From IMG/VR virus record IMGVR_UViG_3300046048_000227, positions 37,695 to 101,694 of that record: a stretch of DNA of 64,000 nucleotides, one strand, 5' to 3'. Origin of the DNA: a virus. The notes under the pieces are model-generated. The model made no database searches, was not told where the DNA came from, and worked only from the letters and a program-made list of their open reading frames with translations. The translations under genes were made by a program, and so were the position numbers. The first letter of the stretch is position 1, and each line of letters starts with the position of its first letter. Positions 42,864 through 49,904 of this stretch are shown piece by piece.

Positions 42864-43742
42864 TTATAGTTTTACTAAAATTGGTGGGGCACCTGCTAGG
42901 TAAGACAATCTCTGTCCCTCCTTATCAACAAATACATGTGACCCCGCCGTACTATCAAGGCTAACCCAACCTAAACTTTTAGCTTTTACTTTAAACTCCT
43001 CTAATGTTGTTACACCATCTGGAACTTCGTAGGCATTCTTGTAGTTCTTAGACATAACTTCTTTGCGGTACTTACTTATTACAGCTTCAACTCTGTTTTG
43101 AAGTGCCCAATAATTCCTAAACACTACCCTTGCTCCTCCTATAGCAGTATGTACCTTATCTTCCTCTTCAACATTCAATGCCTGTGAGATAGAGTGACCG
43201 TTGTACCTTCCGCCCTTAGTCTTAAGGGTAGGATCATACTTCATGGCGTGCTTCATAATATCAATAACATCAACAAAGTCATCAAAAGGAAAACCAACAA
43301 ACTGTAAACTATCCCCCATAAAGTGGTTCAAAAACCTAAGATCAAACTTTGGGTTTTGTCCAACACAAAATACTTTAGTACTAGCCAACTTATTTAACTC
43401 TGGGGTATTTAGTTCAAGCAACCAAGTAACTAGTTTGATCTGAGCATCTAATAAAGAAATACCCTCTTTCTCTAAGTAGTCCCAGGTCATGCCGTTAACT
43501 TCTAAAGCTTTTGGACTGGCAACAGCCCACTCTTCTTGAGTAGGCTTAATAACAAGCTCAAGTTCTTTTGTTGGTGCCTTCTCCATACGAACATCATCTA
43601 CTTGTTGCTGGAATATAAATGCAGCAGATAAGATAACAGCACCCTCAGCTTCACTAAGCCCAGATGTTTCTATGTCCAAGTAAATTCTTGGACGTTCCTT
43701 GAAATACTTACTTCTAGTTCTCACTGGATCGGGTTTGAACAT
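42864..43742 (-). CDS. DnaQ-like 3'-5' exonuclease with altered active site (292 aa)
   Basis: The exonuclease fold shows ExoI YLDIETSG (D23, E25), ExoII GQNPKFDLRFL and the ExoIII-like HTAIGGARV. In the DEDDh family the last motif reads H-x4-D; here Gly (coded GGA) occupies that Asp position, so one metal-binding carboxylate is missing. The protein could be inactive and used for binding, or another acid may substitute. The C-terminal 75 residues (from YEVPDGVTTLEEF) form a separate small domain. Its place between terminase and portal genes is unusual for an exonuclease. Confidence 0.75.
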   Translation of the reverse strand: MFKPDPVRTRSKYFKERPRIYLDIETSGLSEAEGAVILSAAFIFQQQVDDVRMEKAPTKELELVIKPTQEEWAVASPKALEVNGMTWDYLEKEGISLLDAQIKLVTWLLELNTPELNKLASTKVFCVGQNPKFDLRFLNHFMGDSLQFVGFPFDDFVDVIDIMKHAMKYDPTLKTKGGRYNGHSISQALNVEEEDKVHTAIGGARVVFRNYWALQNRVEAVISKYRKEVMSKNYKNAYEVPDGVTTLEEFKVKAKSLGWVSLDSTAGSHVFVDKEGQRLSYLAGAPPILVKL

Positions 43743-43914
43743 TCTCTTCTTCCTTTCGTGCAGCTACTATAGCCGCAGCATGTACCTTGTCCCAATCAAA
43801 GGTATTGTTTTTAGCCCATTCAGCGTACTCGTTTATCACAATATCTACAAAGTCATCAACTGATAGGCTTGCAAGTTTCTCAAACTCTTTAACGTACTTT
43901 TGTACCTTAACCAT
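43714..43914 (-). CDS. Hypothetical small helical protein (66 aa)
   Basis: A small helical protein that overlaps the DnaQ-like gene by 29 bases, with GGAG before its start. The sequence (VSKEFEKLA... WDKVHAAAIVAARKEEE) resembles DUF-type head-module orphans, but no family is recognised. Confidence 0.5.
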   Translation of the reverse strand: MVKVQKYVKEFEKLASLSVDDFVDIVINEYAEWAKNNTFDWDKVHAAAIVAARKEEENVQTRSSEN

Positions 43915-44151
43915 TTAGTACTCCAATAGCTTTACATTACCAGCTACTATAACTAACTTTATGTTCGGTGTATCCTCTAAACCAAGCACATCATATAATA
44001 GCTTGGCAGTCTCATCTGCTTGCTCTTCTTCTCTCACAATAAGAAGGTACCTTTTGTTTTCATCAAGTTCTGAGATTCCATCTTTAATGGCTTGTGAAAG
44101 CATACTCACAATCTCATCTCTCTGGTTTTTAGATAAAAAACTTAGTACCAT
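43915..44151 (-). CDS. Hypothetical protein downstream of the structured RNA (78 aa)
   Basis: A small alpha/beta protein beginning MVLSFLSKNQRDEIVSML. AGGAGAGGTTT precedes the start, at the 3' end of the structured RNA region. If the RNA is a leader, this is the first gene it could control. No family recognised. Confidence 0.5.
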   Translation of the reverse strand: MVLSFLSKNQRDEIVSMLSQAIKDGISELDENKRYLLIVREEEQADETAKLLYDVLGLEDTPNIKLVIVAGNVKLLEY

Positions 44152-44164
44152 AAACCTCTCCTAG

Positions 44165-44618
44165 TACATCTCTATATAGTAGTACTATATTAAAGCTAAG
44201 TACATTACTTTAGTTTTGTTTGCTCGACCTATTCACAACTTAGCTACACCTCCCCCATACGGTGTAAGCTATTAGCCCTAGCTTACAACATATGAAGGAG
44301 GAGCAGTCACGGTACATGTTTGATCTTGGAGCACCAAGATAGGGAGATTTTGAGCCTAAGAAGACTCCATGATCCCTTTTACACGCTGTATCTGCTTATT
44401 GTCAGGAGCTATGCTCCACTGCCCAGGTAGGTCTTTACCAGCTAGCTTTCGCTATGACAATAACTCCCTTGCTCTCACGAGCAACCTTACGGTGTCCCTA
44501 ATGGGTTCTGGGATTGGGCTAGGACAGTACCTAAGAAGGCGTCCTTCGTCCGCGGACAACAATCGGGGGGTTCCCGATATTAGTCTATGTACTTCACGTT
44601 TCCGCATTCGTGAAGATT
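44165..44618 (-). ncRNA. Large structured RNA (about 420-450 nt), class unknown
   Basis: No reading frame fits this stretch. It has its own consensus promoter and perfect hairpins. They include a 5' CTTCACG/CGTGAAG stem three bases from the predicted start, ATCGGG/CCCGAT, GAAGG/CCTTC, TTGCTC-GTGA-GAGCAA with a GNRA-type loop, TAGC-GAAA-GCTA, GGAGC/GCTCC, ATCTTGG/CCAAGAT, and a 9-bp TTATTGTCA/TGACAATAA stem enclosing several of them. The ends pair over AAGTACAT/ATGTACTT (44587-44594 with 44198-44205), giving a closed multi-domain fold. Large ornate phage RNAs such as GOLLD and ROOL look like this in size and habit, but I cannot assign it. RNase P, tmRNA and group I features are absent. Confidence 0.75.
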
Positions 44619-44624
44619 ACAGTT

Positions 44625-44653
44625 ATTATAACACACTACAGTTACAAAGTCAA
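44625..44653 (-). promoter_or_regulatory. Consensus promoter for the structured RNA
   Basis: Minus strand TTGACT, 17 bp, TATAAT with extended GTGTGT. The -35 box lies at the end of the large terminase gene, so the RNA is made even when the late operon read-through is low. Predicted start about 44618. Confidence 0.9.
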
Positions 44654-46531
44654 GGACTTGTCTGCGTGTAAGTACTTAATGGCGTATCTAACAACGTTCT
44701 CTGGGTAAGCTGCTCTAGCTTTAACCAACGTAACGGACAACGGGAATGGGGTTTTCTCTGTGCCTTCTTTGTTATCAATGAACCACTTAAGCTGGTCTAA
44801 AGGTACCTGTGCTAGGAAATAAACTGCACCTGATAAAGCACCCCTAGTAATCCCTTCGTCAACTATTTCGTTTGGATCGTTAAGCGTTGATACTCTCCCT
44901 CCAGCACCTACTACTACAATTTTGTAATCTTTTCCTCTTGCTATTTCTACAGCAGTCATTAAGTACAGTAAAGCATGTGCATAGTGAGACGGTCTTAGTT
45001 CTACCCATACAGGCTCTTCTACAACACCACTAGGTTTCTTTACTTCTCTAAGGTCTCTCTTAATAGCAGTAAGGTGATCAATAATTGTTTCTGTTTCCTG
45101 GGGCAACTCACTAAGACTTCCAGGTAATAGCACACCACCGTCTTTAATTTTTTCCATAAGCCTGTCAAACCCTTCAGACCTGCCTATTAAAACACTGGTA
45201 TTTACTCTTCCGTCTTTCTCTTTCTTCAGTGTCCACTCAATACTACTTTGAGTATAGTCTGCTAACAACAGCTTACCCATAAAATCTTTTTGTAGATTTC
45301 TAGCTGAGTGTCTATTTGGATCAGCGTCTAGTACAGCTTTGTTAACATTAAACAAGCGCATAAGTACGCCTAGCCTATCAAACCCAATCTCGAATGGGAT
45401 AGACTCCATGTGTACAATTCTAGGTATGCTTTCACCCTTCGGTATTTTAGCTATTAAAACTTGCAACTCGTTGCCCTGATCTGCACCCAAATAATAAGTT
45501 GAGTTTCCATCATAGGATTCTTCTAAGGTAACATAGAACTCGCTAGACAATGTGCTAGCTAGAATATCATCTCTAGAAAGAGAGCCGACACCGCTCTCTC
45601 TAGGAACACCTAAGTTTTTCCTATAAAATTCCCGTATCTTAGTTAGTGGGTCACGGTATACAGCGTACAAATGGGGTGCTGTGTGTGTCATCATCTGTGA
45701 GATGCTATAGCCAACCATAGTACTGCTGCGCTCTGGGTATTCTGGTACCCACATACCTTCTTGAATTTGTTCTAAAGTTAGGGGTTTGTCGCAACGAGCA
45801 CAGCCAAAGAACACTTTGGTCGGATTAGCCTCTGGCCCCTTTATACGTAGATTAACTTCCCAATTTAGTACTTGTAGGTGGTTACAAGCAGGGCAGGAGA
45901 CAAACCATTGCCGACGGTCACTAATACTGTACCTAGCATTAATGCCGTAGTTAGCTAGGGTAGGGGTGGAGAACATAAGAGATAGCTTCCAGTCTGAATC
46001 ATCCATTCTGTTCTGCGCTGTAGATACATTATTCATATCAGATAAATCTAACTCATCTATGAATACTACATCAGCAGGCATCATCCTAGGTTCTACTGTT
46101 GATTCCATAAAGAAGAGAAAGGAGTTACCAAATTTTTTAGCTCTGGTAGAGTCAGGAGAACCTAACAATCCTCTCAACCTATCAGAGTTAGAGATCATTG
46201 GGTCTATACGAGTAGTAACAAAGTCTATGTAGTCTTGCTGTCTTGGCAACATGTACATAGCTCTGATTGACCAAAAATCAGCAAAGTGAAATAGCCGCAC
46301 AGCAGCCATAGTTGTCATACCACATTGTGTTGACTTTTGAATAACTAAATTTTTAGCTTCACCCACTGGATTGTTCTCTATCCTGTATGGGTTAACTGAT
46401 TTATATATTTCAGGAGTCCACTTACGTTCAGCAATTTCCCACTTTTTGCTCTCTAGCAAATCAACATAAGAAATACCGTAAGTTAATATATCTCTCCTAG
46501 CTAGCGTCTCTATCTTCTTCTGTTTGTTCAT
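44642..46531 (-). CDS. terL: Large terminase subunit (GpA-type), 629 aa
   Basis: DNA-packaging motor and nuclease. The start is the ATG at 46531 rather than the TTG before it. Walker A-like KSTQCGMTT and Walker B VVFIDELDLSD mark the ATPase. A zinc-binding CPACNHLQVL ... CARCDKPLT segment (about 215-255) is typical of the GpA (lambda-like) family. Nuclease acids are in YYLGADQGNELQ and VLDADPNRHSARN. Small terminase lies directly upstream with a 35-base overlap, as usual. Confidence 0.9.
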   Translation of the reverse strand: MNKQKKIETLARRDILTYGISYVDLLESKKWEIAERKWTPEIYKSVNPYRIENNPVGEAKNLVIQKSTQCGMTTMAAVRLFHFADFWSIRAMYMLPRQQDYIDFVTTRIDPMISNSDRLRGLLGSPDSTRAKKFGNSFLFFMESTVEPRMMPADVVFIDELDLSDMNNVSTAQNRMDDSDWKLSLMFSTPTLANYGINARYSISDRRQWFVSCPACNHLQVLNWEVNLRIKGPEANPTKVFFGCARCDKPLTLEQIQEGMWVPEYPERSSTMVGYSISQMMTHTAPHLYAVYRDPLTKIREFYRKNLGVPRESGVGSLSRDDILASTLSSEFYVTLEESYDGNSTYYLGADQGNELQVLIAKIPKGESIPRIVHMESIPFEIGFDRLGVLMRLFNVNKAVLDADPNRHSARNLQKDFMGKLLLADYTQSSIEWTLKKEKDGRVNTSVLIGRSEGFDRLMEKIKDGGVLLPGSLSELPQETETIIDHLTAIKRDLREVKKPSGVVEEPVWVELRPSHYAHALLYLMTAVEIARGKDYKIVVVGAGGRVSTLNDPNEIVDEGITRGALSGAVYFLAQVPLDQLKWFIDNKEGTEKTPFPLSVTLVKARAAYPENVVRYAIKYLHADKSLTL

Positions 46532-47294
46532 CAATACCCTTTATGACCTCTGAGATTGTGCCAGGGGCTAGCATGAATATTGTTTCATACATCTCTGACG
46601 ATAGTTTTTCTTTTATCCTGATATGAATATCAAGTCTTTCAAATCGTTTTCCACAAACATGACAAAGAATACCTTCTTTGTTTTTCTCAAGCACACCAAG
46701 CTCCCCATGGTTAGGGTTTCCCTCTTCATCAAGCAGTGGCCCTTTAGGCTCTTCCTCAATAATTCTAATAGTAGTCTCTATTGCATCGTCCTCGTAGTCT
46801 TTTGCGGTGTCTACTACGTAATCAAGAGCACTCTGCCTAGCTTTAAATAAAGGAGTTTCCTCGCTGATCTTAATATTGATATCAAGTTTGTTTCCGAAGA
46901 ATAGGGATAGTACATAACGAGCGTGCTGTGCTTTTATTCCTAGTAGTTTAGCGTTAACATCTTCGTTGGCAGAAAACACATCAGCAGATGTTTTTAGTGC
47001 CTCTAAAAATTGCTGTTCCATCTGACTCATCCGCCACAGTGACAAATCTTTCCTAGCCAGTGCCACTGCTCTTGTCATGTCAGGATATTTTGTCATATAA
47101 TTTTTAACTGTCTGACGTTTGACGCCTAATTTGTCAGCGATTTTGTATGTCGGATATCCTGCCACTAACATCTCTGCCATTTCTACAATCTTGTTTGGCA
47201 TGTCAGATTCTACTAATGTTTCTGTCAAAGTATTGATTGTTTCTTGCCAAGTTACTGCATCAATCTCTGGGTATTTTACTATCTCGTTTGTCAT
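46497..47294 (-). CDS. terS: Small terminase subunit with Ros/MucR-like zinc finger
   Basis: Recognises the packaging site. The start at 47294 follows TGGAG; a longer frame begins 11 codons earlier. Residues 40-75 hold a helix-turn-helix (AGYPTYKIADKLGVKRQTVKNY), as in small terminases. A C-terminal segment near 220 (CHVCGKRFERLDIHIRIKEK) matches the C-x2-C...H pattern of Ros/MucR zinc fingers, with a helix after it. This would give a second DNA-binding element. It overlaps the large terminase by 35 bases. Confidence 0.8.
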   Translation of the reverse strand: MTNEIVKYPEIDAVTWQETINTLTETLVESDMPNKIVEMAEMLVAGYPTYKIADKLGVKRQTVKNYMTKYPDMTRAVALARKDLSLWRMSQMEQQFLEALKTSADVFSANEDVNAKLLGIKAQHARYVLSLFFGNKLDINIKISEETPLFKARQSALDYVVDTAKDYEDDAIETTIRIIEEEPKGPLLDEEGNPNHGELGVLEKNKEGILCHVCGKRFERLDIHIRIKEKLSSEMYETIFMLAPGTISEVIKGIDEQTEEDRDAS

Positions 47295-47295
47295 G

Positions 47296-47526
47296 TTAGT
47301 ACTCCAGGCTATCAGTGTCACGTTCAAGATCGGTTAATGGCACTTCGTTATTTGTTACTCTAGTATCTTGTCTGCGCTCTCTTTGTTCTGCATTCCACAA
47401 GTATCTTAACCAGTTGGGCCAATCTCTCGAACTTCTCCCATATATTTTTTCGCAGCTAGAACAAATTGCAAATCTCCACGTTATTCGTCTCCCACAACCA
47501 GTTAAGCATTCATGGTATCTGGACAT
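47296..47526 (-). CDS. Cysteine-rich zinc protein (76 aa)
   Basis: CLTGCGRRITWRFAICSSC gives two close cysteine pairs, a short zinc ribbon, followed by a basic C-terminus. It overlaps the sigma-like gene by 25 bases. The small terminase start follows its stop. Its role is unknown; it may modify transcription or DNA recognition. Confidence 0.55.
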   Translation of the reverse strand: MSRYHECLTGCGRRITWRFAICSSCEKIYGRSSRDWPNWLRYLWNAEQRERRQDTRVTNNEVPLTDLERDTDSLEY

Positions 47527-47867
47527 TTTATTTTTCCTCGTATTAAAATCTTCAAAGAGGCGAGGGCTTCCAGCTTTTTACTCCAGATGGTAGTTCTCGA
47601 TACCTCCAATATAGTACATATCTCTGTTTGTTTAAAACCAGCAGTTATTAGGGCAATTATAGCTTGTTGGTCTTCAGGCAAACAGTCAACAGCCTCCCAT
47701 AGAGCAACAGTATCTAGGTACTCTACGTGGCTATGGTCTGTCATATAATCCATTTCTTCTGGTAGCACTTGTTCCTCCTCACCTTCCAGGTAACTGTGCC
47801 AATAATGTTCTTTTTCTATGTAAAACTTTACTTTGTCAATCTCCAACAACCAAAGAGGGCTACTCAT
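47502..47867 (-). CDS. Sigma-region-4-like late regulator (tentative)
   Basis: First gene of the late operon. The C-terminal half (ALWEAVDCLPEDQQAIIALITAGFKQTEICTILE) reads like sigma-70 region 4 or the LuxR-type/ArpU-like helix-turn-helix: a helix with LPEDQQAI, then a turn and KQTEICTILEVSRTTIW as recognition helix. It may direct RNA polymerase to late promoters such as those with the ATTGTAG motif. The second of two adjacent ATGs (47867) is better spaced from AAGGAG. Confidence 0.65.
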   Translation of the reverse strand: MSSPLWLLEIDKVKFYIEKEHYWHSYLEGEEEQVLPEEMDYMTDHSHVEYLDTVALWEAVDCLPEDQQAIIALITAGFKQTEICTILEVSRTTIWSKKLEALASLKILIRGKIKCPDTMNA

Positions 47868-47898
47868 CATGCTCCTTTCAGCTATAATGTCCCGCTTA

Positions 47899-47927
47899 AT
47901 TATACCATAACAATCTTATTTTGTCCA
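47899..47927 (-). promoter_or_regulatory. Minus promoter of the late operon
   Basis: Minus strand TGGACA, 17 bp, TATAAT with extended TATGG. It opens the 29-kb late operon with the sigma-like gene first. Confidence 0.85.
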
Positions 47928-47932
47928 GAACA

Positions 47933-47961
47933 TTGACTCTTTGCGAGTTATGTAGTATAAT
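47933..47961 (+). promoter_or_regulatory. Plus promoter of the early operon (SSB)
   Basis: TTGACT, 17 bp, TATAAT with extended TGTAG. It diverges from the late operon promoter, with only 5 bases between the two -35 boxes, so both cannot be fully occupied at once. Confidence 0.88.
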
Positions 47962-47998
47962 GATATCAAACATCTTGGTAGAGAAAAAGGAGTAGTAA

Positions 47999-48349
47999 AT
48001 GAATTTCAATCTTTGTATTTTTACAGGACGGTTGGGAAAAGACCCAGAGTTTAAAGAGCATGGGGAAACGCAAGTAGCTAAGTTCTCTTTAGCTGTTGAC
48101 AAGTATAACTCTGAAGAACCAAACTGGTTTAGGATCACAGCTTTTGGAAAGAACGCTGTAAACTTAACCAAACTGGCACATAAGGGTGATTTTGTCACTG
48201 TACTATGTCGGGCAGAAAATAGTACATACGAGAAAGAGGGAGAGACTAGGTACTCTACTGACTTTATTGTTGACCGTTGGGACTTAGTATTTACAGGCAA
48301 CACTGGTAACAGCAAAAATAAAGAAGAGGAAGAAGACTACGGTTTCTAA
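47999..48349 (+). CDS. ssb: Single-stranded DNA-binding protein
   Basis: An OB-fold SSB of 116 residues. It opens NLCIFTGRLGKDPEFKEHG, has AKFSLAVDKY and WFRITAFGKNA, and ends in a short acidic tail with terminal DYGF in place of the usual DDDIPF. It covers single strands during replication and recombination and is the partner for the ERF annealer. GGAGTAGTAA precedes the start. Confidence 0.92.
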   Translation: MNFNLCIFTGRLGKDPEFKEHGETQVAKFSLAVDKYNSEEPNWFRITAFGKNAVNLTKLAHKGDFVTVLCRAENSTYEKEGETRYSTDFIVDRWDLVFTGNTGNSKNKEEEEDYGF

Positions 48350-48682
48350 ATGAAGGGAGCATATCCAAACCATGAGGACATGATCAAATTTCTGTCGGGG
48401 GAGACTGACTTAACCTCCGACAGAGATTGGTCAGCGGAAATTTTAATGTTCATTGCCCTTGCAATTAATGCTTGTAATCAATTGAAGAAACTAGGGTATG
48501 ATGCAAGGTTTAAGAACAGAAAAATAATATTACCCTCACTGGAACGTGCGTGGCGAGAAGCAATACATCAAAGACAACAACTACCTCTAACTTACTTTAC
48601 AGAAAACCCAGACAGTAAGGCAGTAGAGGTGACAAGGTTTGGGAACATTGAAAACAAAACCAAAGGTAGAGATATGGACTGA
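48350..48682 (+). CDS. Hypothetical protein after SSB (110 aa)
   Basis: Starts directly after the SSB stop (TAAATG), with no ribosome site of its own, so it is coupled. The helical, acidic N-terminus and basic C-terminus show no known motif. It overlaps the RNase H gene by 44 bases. Confidence 0.5.
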   Translation: MKGAYPNHEDMIKFLSGETDLTSDRDWSAEILMFIALAINACNQLKKLGYDARFKNRKIILPSLERAWREAIHQRQQLPLTYFTENPDSKAVEVTRFGNIENKTKGRDMD

Positions 48683-49178
48683 TGGTTCAGTATACCCGCA
48701 AAATCCAGGTACAGGTGGGTGGGGAGTAGTCTTAATATACGACCACCCAGACAATACCAGAACGATTTTACAAAAAAACGGTACTATGGAAGATGGTGAA
48801 GTTACTAAAAGTGACGGGACTACTGTTATAGGGACAACGAACAATCAGGCAGAAGCGCAAGCATTAATAGAAGGAATTAAATTACTCAACAAACCTGCAA
48901 TAGTTAATATAATTACAGACAGCAGGTATGTTGAGATTTGTTATAAAAAAACTATGGCAGGAAATCTTCCTAATAAGAACAAAGAGGTTTGGAAAGAGGC
49001 TAGGAAAGCTGTAAAAAACGGTAAACACGTTGTATCTATAACGAGGGTAAAAGGGCACTCTAACTTTCGTTTTAATACTATGGCAGATAAACTAGCATAC
49101 GCCGCTGCCACTAAACAAGAACCTATTGAAATAAGGGAACAGCACAATGGACATAAACCGACCTTTGAGGATATATAG
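48639..49178 (+). CDS. rnhA: RNase HI
   Basis: Removes RNA in RNA-DNA hybrids, for example Okazaki primers. The catalytic set D-E-D-D is visible: WTDGSV, NNQAEAQAL, ITDSRYV and MADKLA, plus the basic KGH motif. A 50-residue insert (DHPDNTRTILQKNGTMEDGEV) lies in the second-third strands. The start is TTG (48639) after AGAGGTGA, overlapping the preceding gene. An unusual start codon may keep expression low. Confidence 0.88.
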   Translation: MGTLKTKPKVEIWTDGSVYPQNPGTGGWGVVLIYDHPDNTRTILQKNGTMEDGEVTKSDGTTVIGTTNNQAEAQALIEGIKLLNKPAIVNIITDSRYVEICYKKTMAGNLPNKNKEVWKEARKAVKNGKHVVSITRVKGHSNFRFNTMADKLAYAAATKQEPIEIREQHNGHKPTFEDI

Positions 49179-49461
49179 AGAAACCAACTACATGCTCTGT
49201 GTTGACAGAGACTTGGCTTCTTGCGTTATCTGTTGGTTTAATGAAGGAGTTAAAACACCGTACAACCATGTTCACCACGTAATGGGGAGAGGAACAGAAG
49301 CAGGAGATACTAGAGAGCATTACAAAAGTTTGATGTGCGTGTGTGCTGATTGTCACCCATCTCCAGCACAAGACGCTGGAAGTAAACAACGATGGGTTAT
49401 CGACCTTTTGGATAAAGCTAATAGCACTCCAATAAACAAAAGTTTTGAACATCAAGAATGA
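49147..49461 (+). CDS. HNH endonuclease-like protein (104 aa)
   Basis: The core NHVHHVMGRG followed by MCVCADCHPSP matches HNH nucleases: paired histidines, then a C-x2-C zinc pair; another Cys pair (CVIC) precedes it. Such genes occur in early phage regions and near terminases. The gene overlaps RNase H by 32 bases and RusA by 4. Confidence 0.75.
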   Translation: MDINRPLRIYRETNYMLCVDRDLASCVICWFNEGVKTPYNHVHHVMGRGTEAGDTREHYKSLMCVCADCHPSPAQDAGSKQRWVIDLLDKANSTPINKSFEHQE

Positions 49462-49904
49462 TTATAAAGCTTTCCCCTAGTGATTACGAGCTAGTCTGTG
49501 AGTTTACTATTCCTGGAAAGCTACCCAGAAAATCTAATTCTAGGATATTTGTTGGTACCAAAGGTACTCCTAGATTAATTAAAAGTAAAGAAGCAATTGC
49601 ATATGTAAAGAACCTTACAGAAGAAGTGTCGGAAGAGTACAGAAATGAGATAGGATCGCTAACGGAACACCTGCTTGTTGTAGCAAATGTGTATTATCCG
49701 TCTAGAAGATCAGACCTTTCAACAGAGCTATTATTAGATGGGCTAGAGGAAATAGGGGTTTTTAAAAATGACCGCTATGTAACAGAGAAGCTGGAATCTG
49801 GCTTAGTTGATCCAGATAACCCAAGGGCAGAGGTACAGGTTTACAAGGTTCTTAACAATCACACGCCTATTAAGGTTATCTTGGAGGATGACAATGACGA
49901 ATAG
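49458..49904 (+). CDS. rusA: RusA-like Holliday junction resolvase
   Basis: A small endonuclease that cuts Holliday junctions, closing recombination-dependent replication. Motifs: TIPGKLPRKSNSRI, then RRSDLSTELLLDGLEEIGVFKNDRYV, which fits the RusA catalytic RRsD...D...ND pattern, and a late AEVQVYKV. Length (148 aa) is close to the family's about 120-140. The ATGA overlaps with HNH and RNR genes show a single operon. Confidence 0.82.
   Translation: MIIKLSPSDYELVCEFTIPGKLPRKSNSRIFVGTKGTPRLIKSKEAIAYVKNLTEEVSEEYRNEIGSLTEHLLVVANVYYPSRRSDLSTELLLDGLEEIGVFKNDRYVTEKLESGLVDPDNPRAEVQVYKVLNNHTPIKVILEDDNDE

Noticed and set aside
44165-44640. Group I intron, RNase P RNA or tmRNA as identity of the structured RNA
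   Set aside because: The terminase gene is complete at its 3' end and no second exon follows; the conserved cores of RNase P and the tRNA-like end of tmRNA are not visible. A short CATAGACTA resembles part of a group I core but sits near the 5' end with no partner.
49807-49893. Longer N-terminus of the ribonucleotide reductase
   Set aside because: It lies in the overlapping frame of the RusA gene; the ATG at 49894 has GGAGG at ideal distance and begins the conserved sequence.
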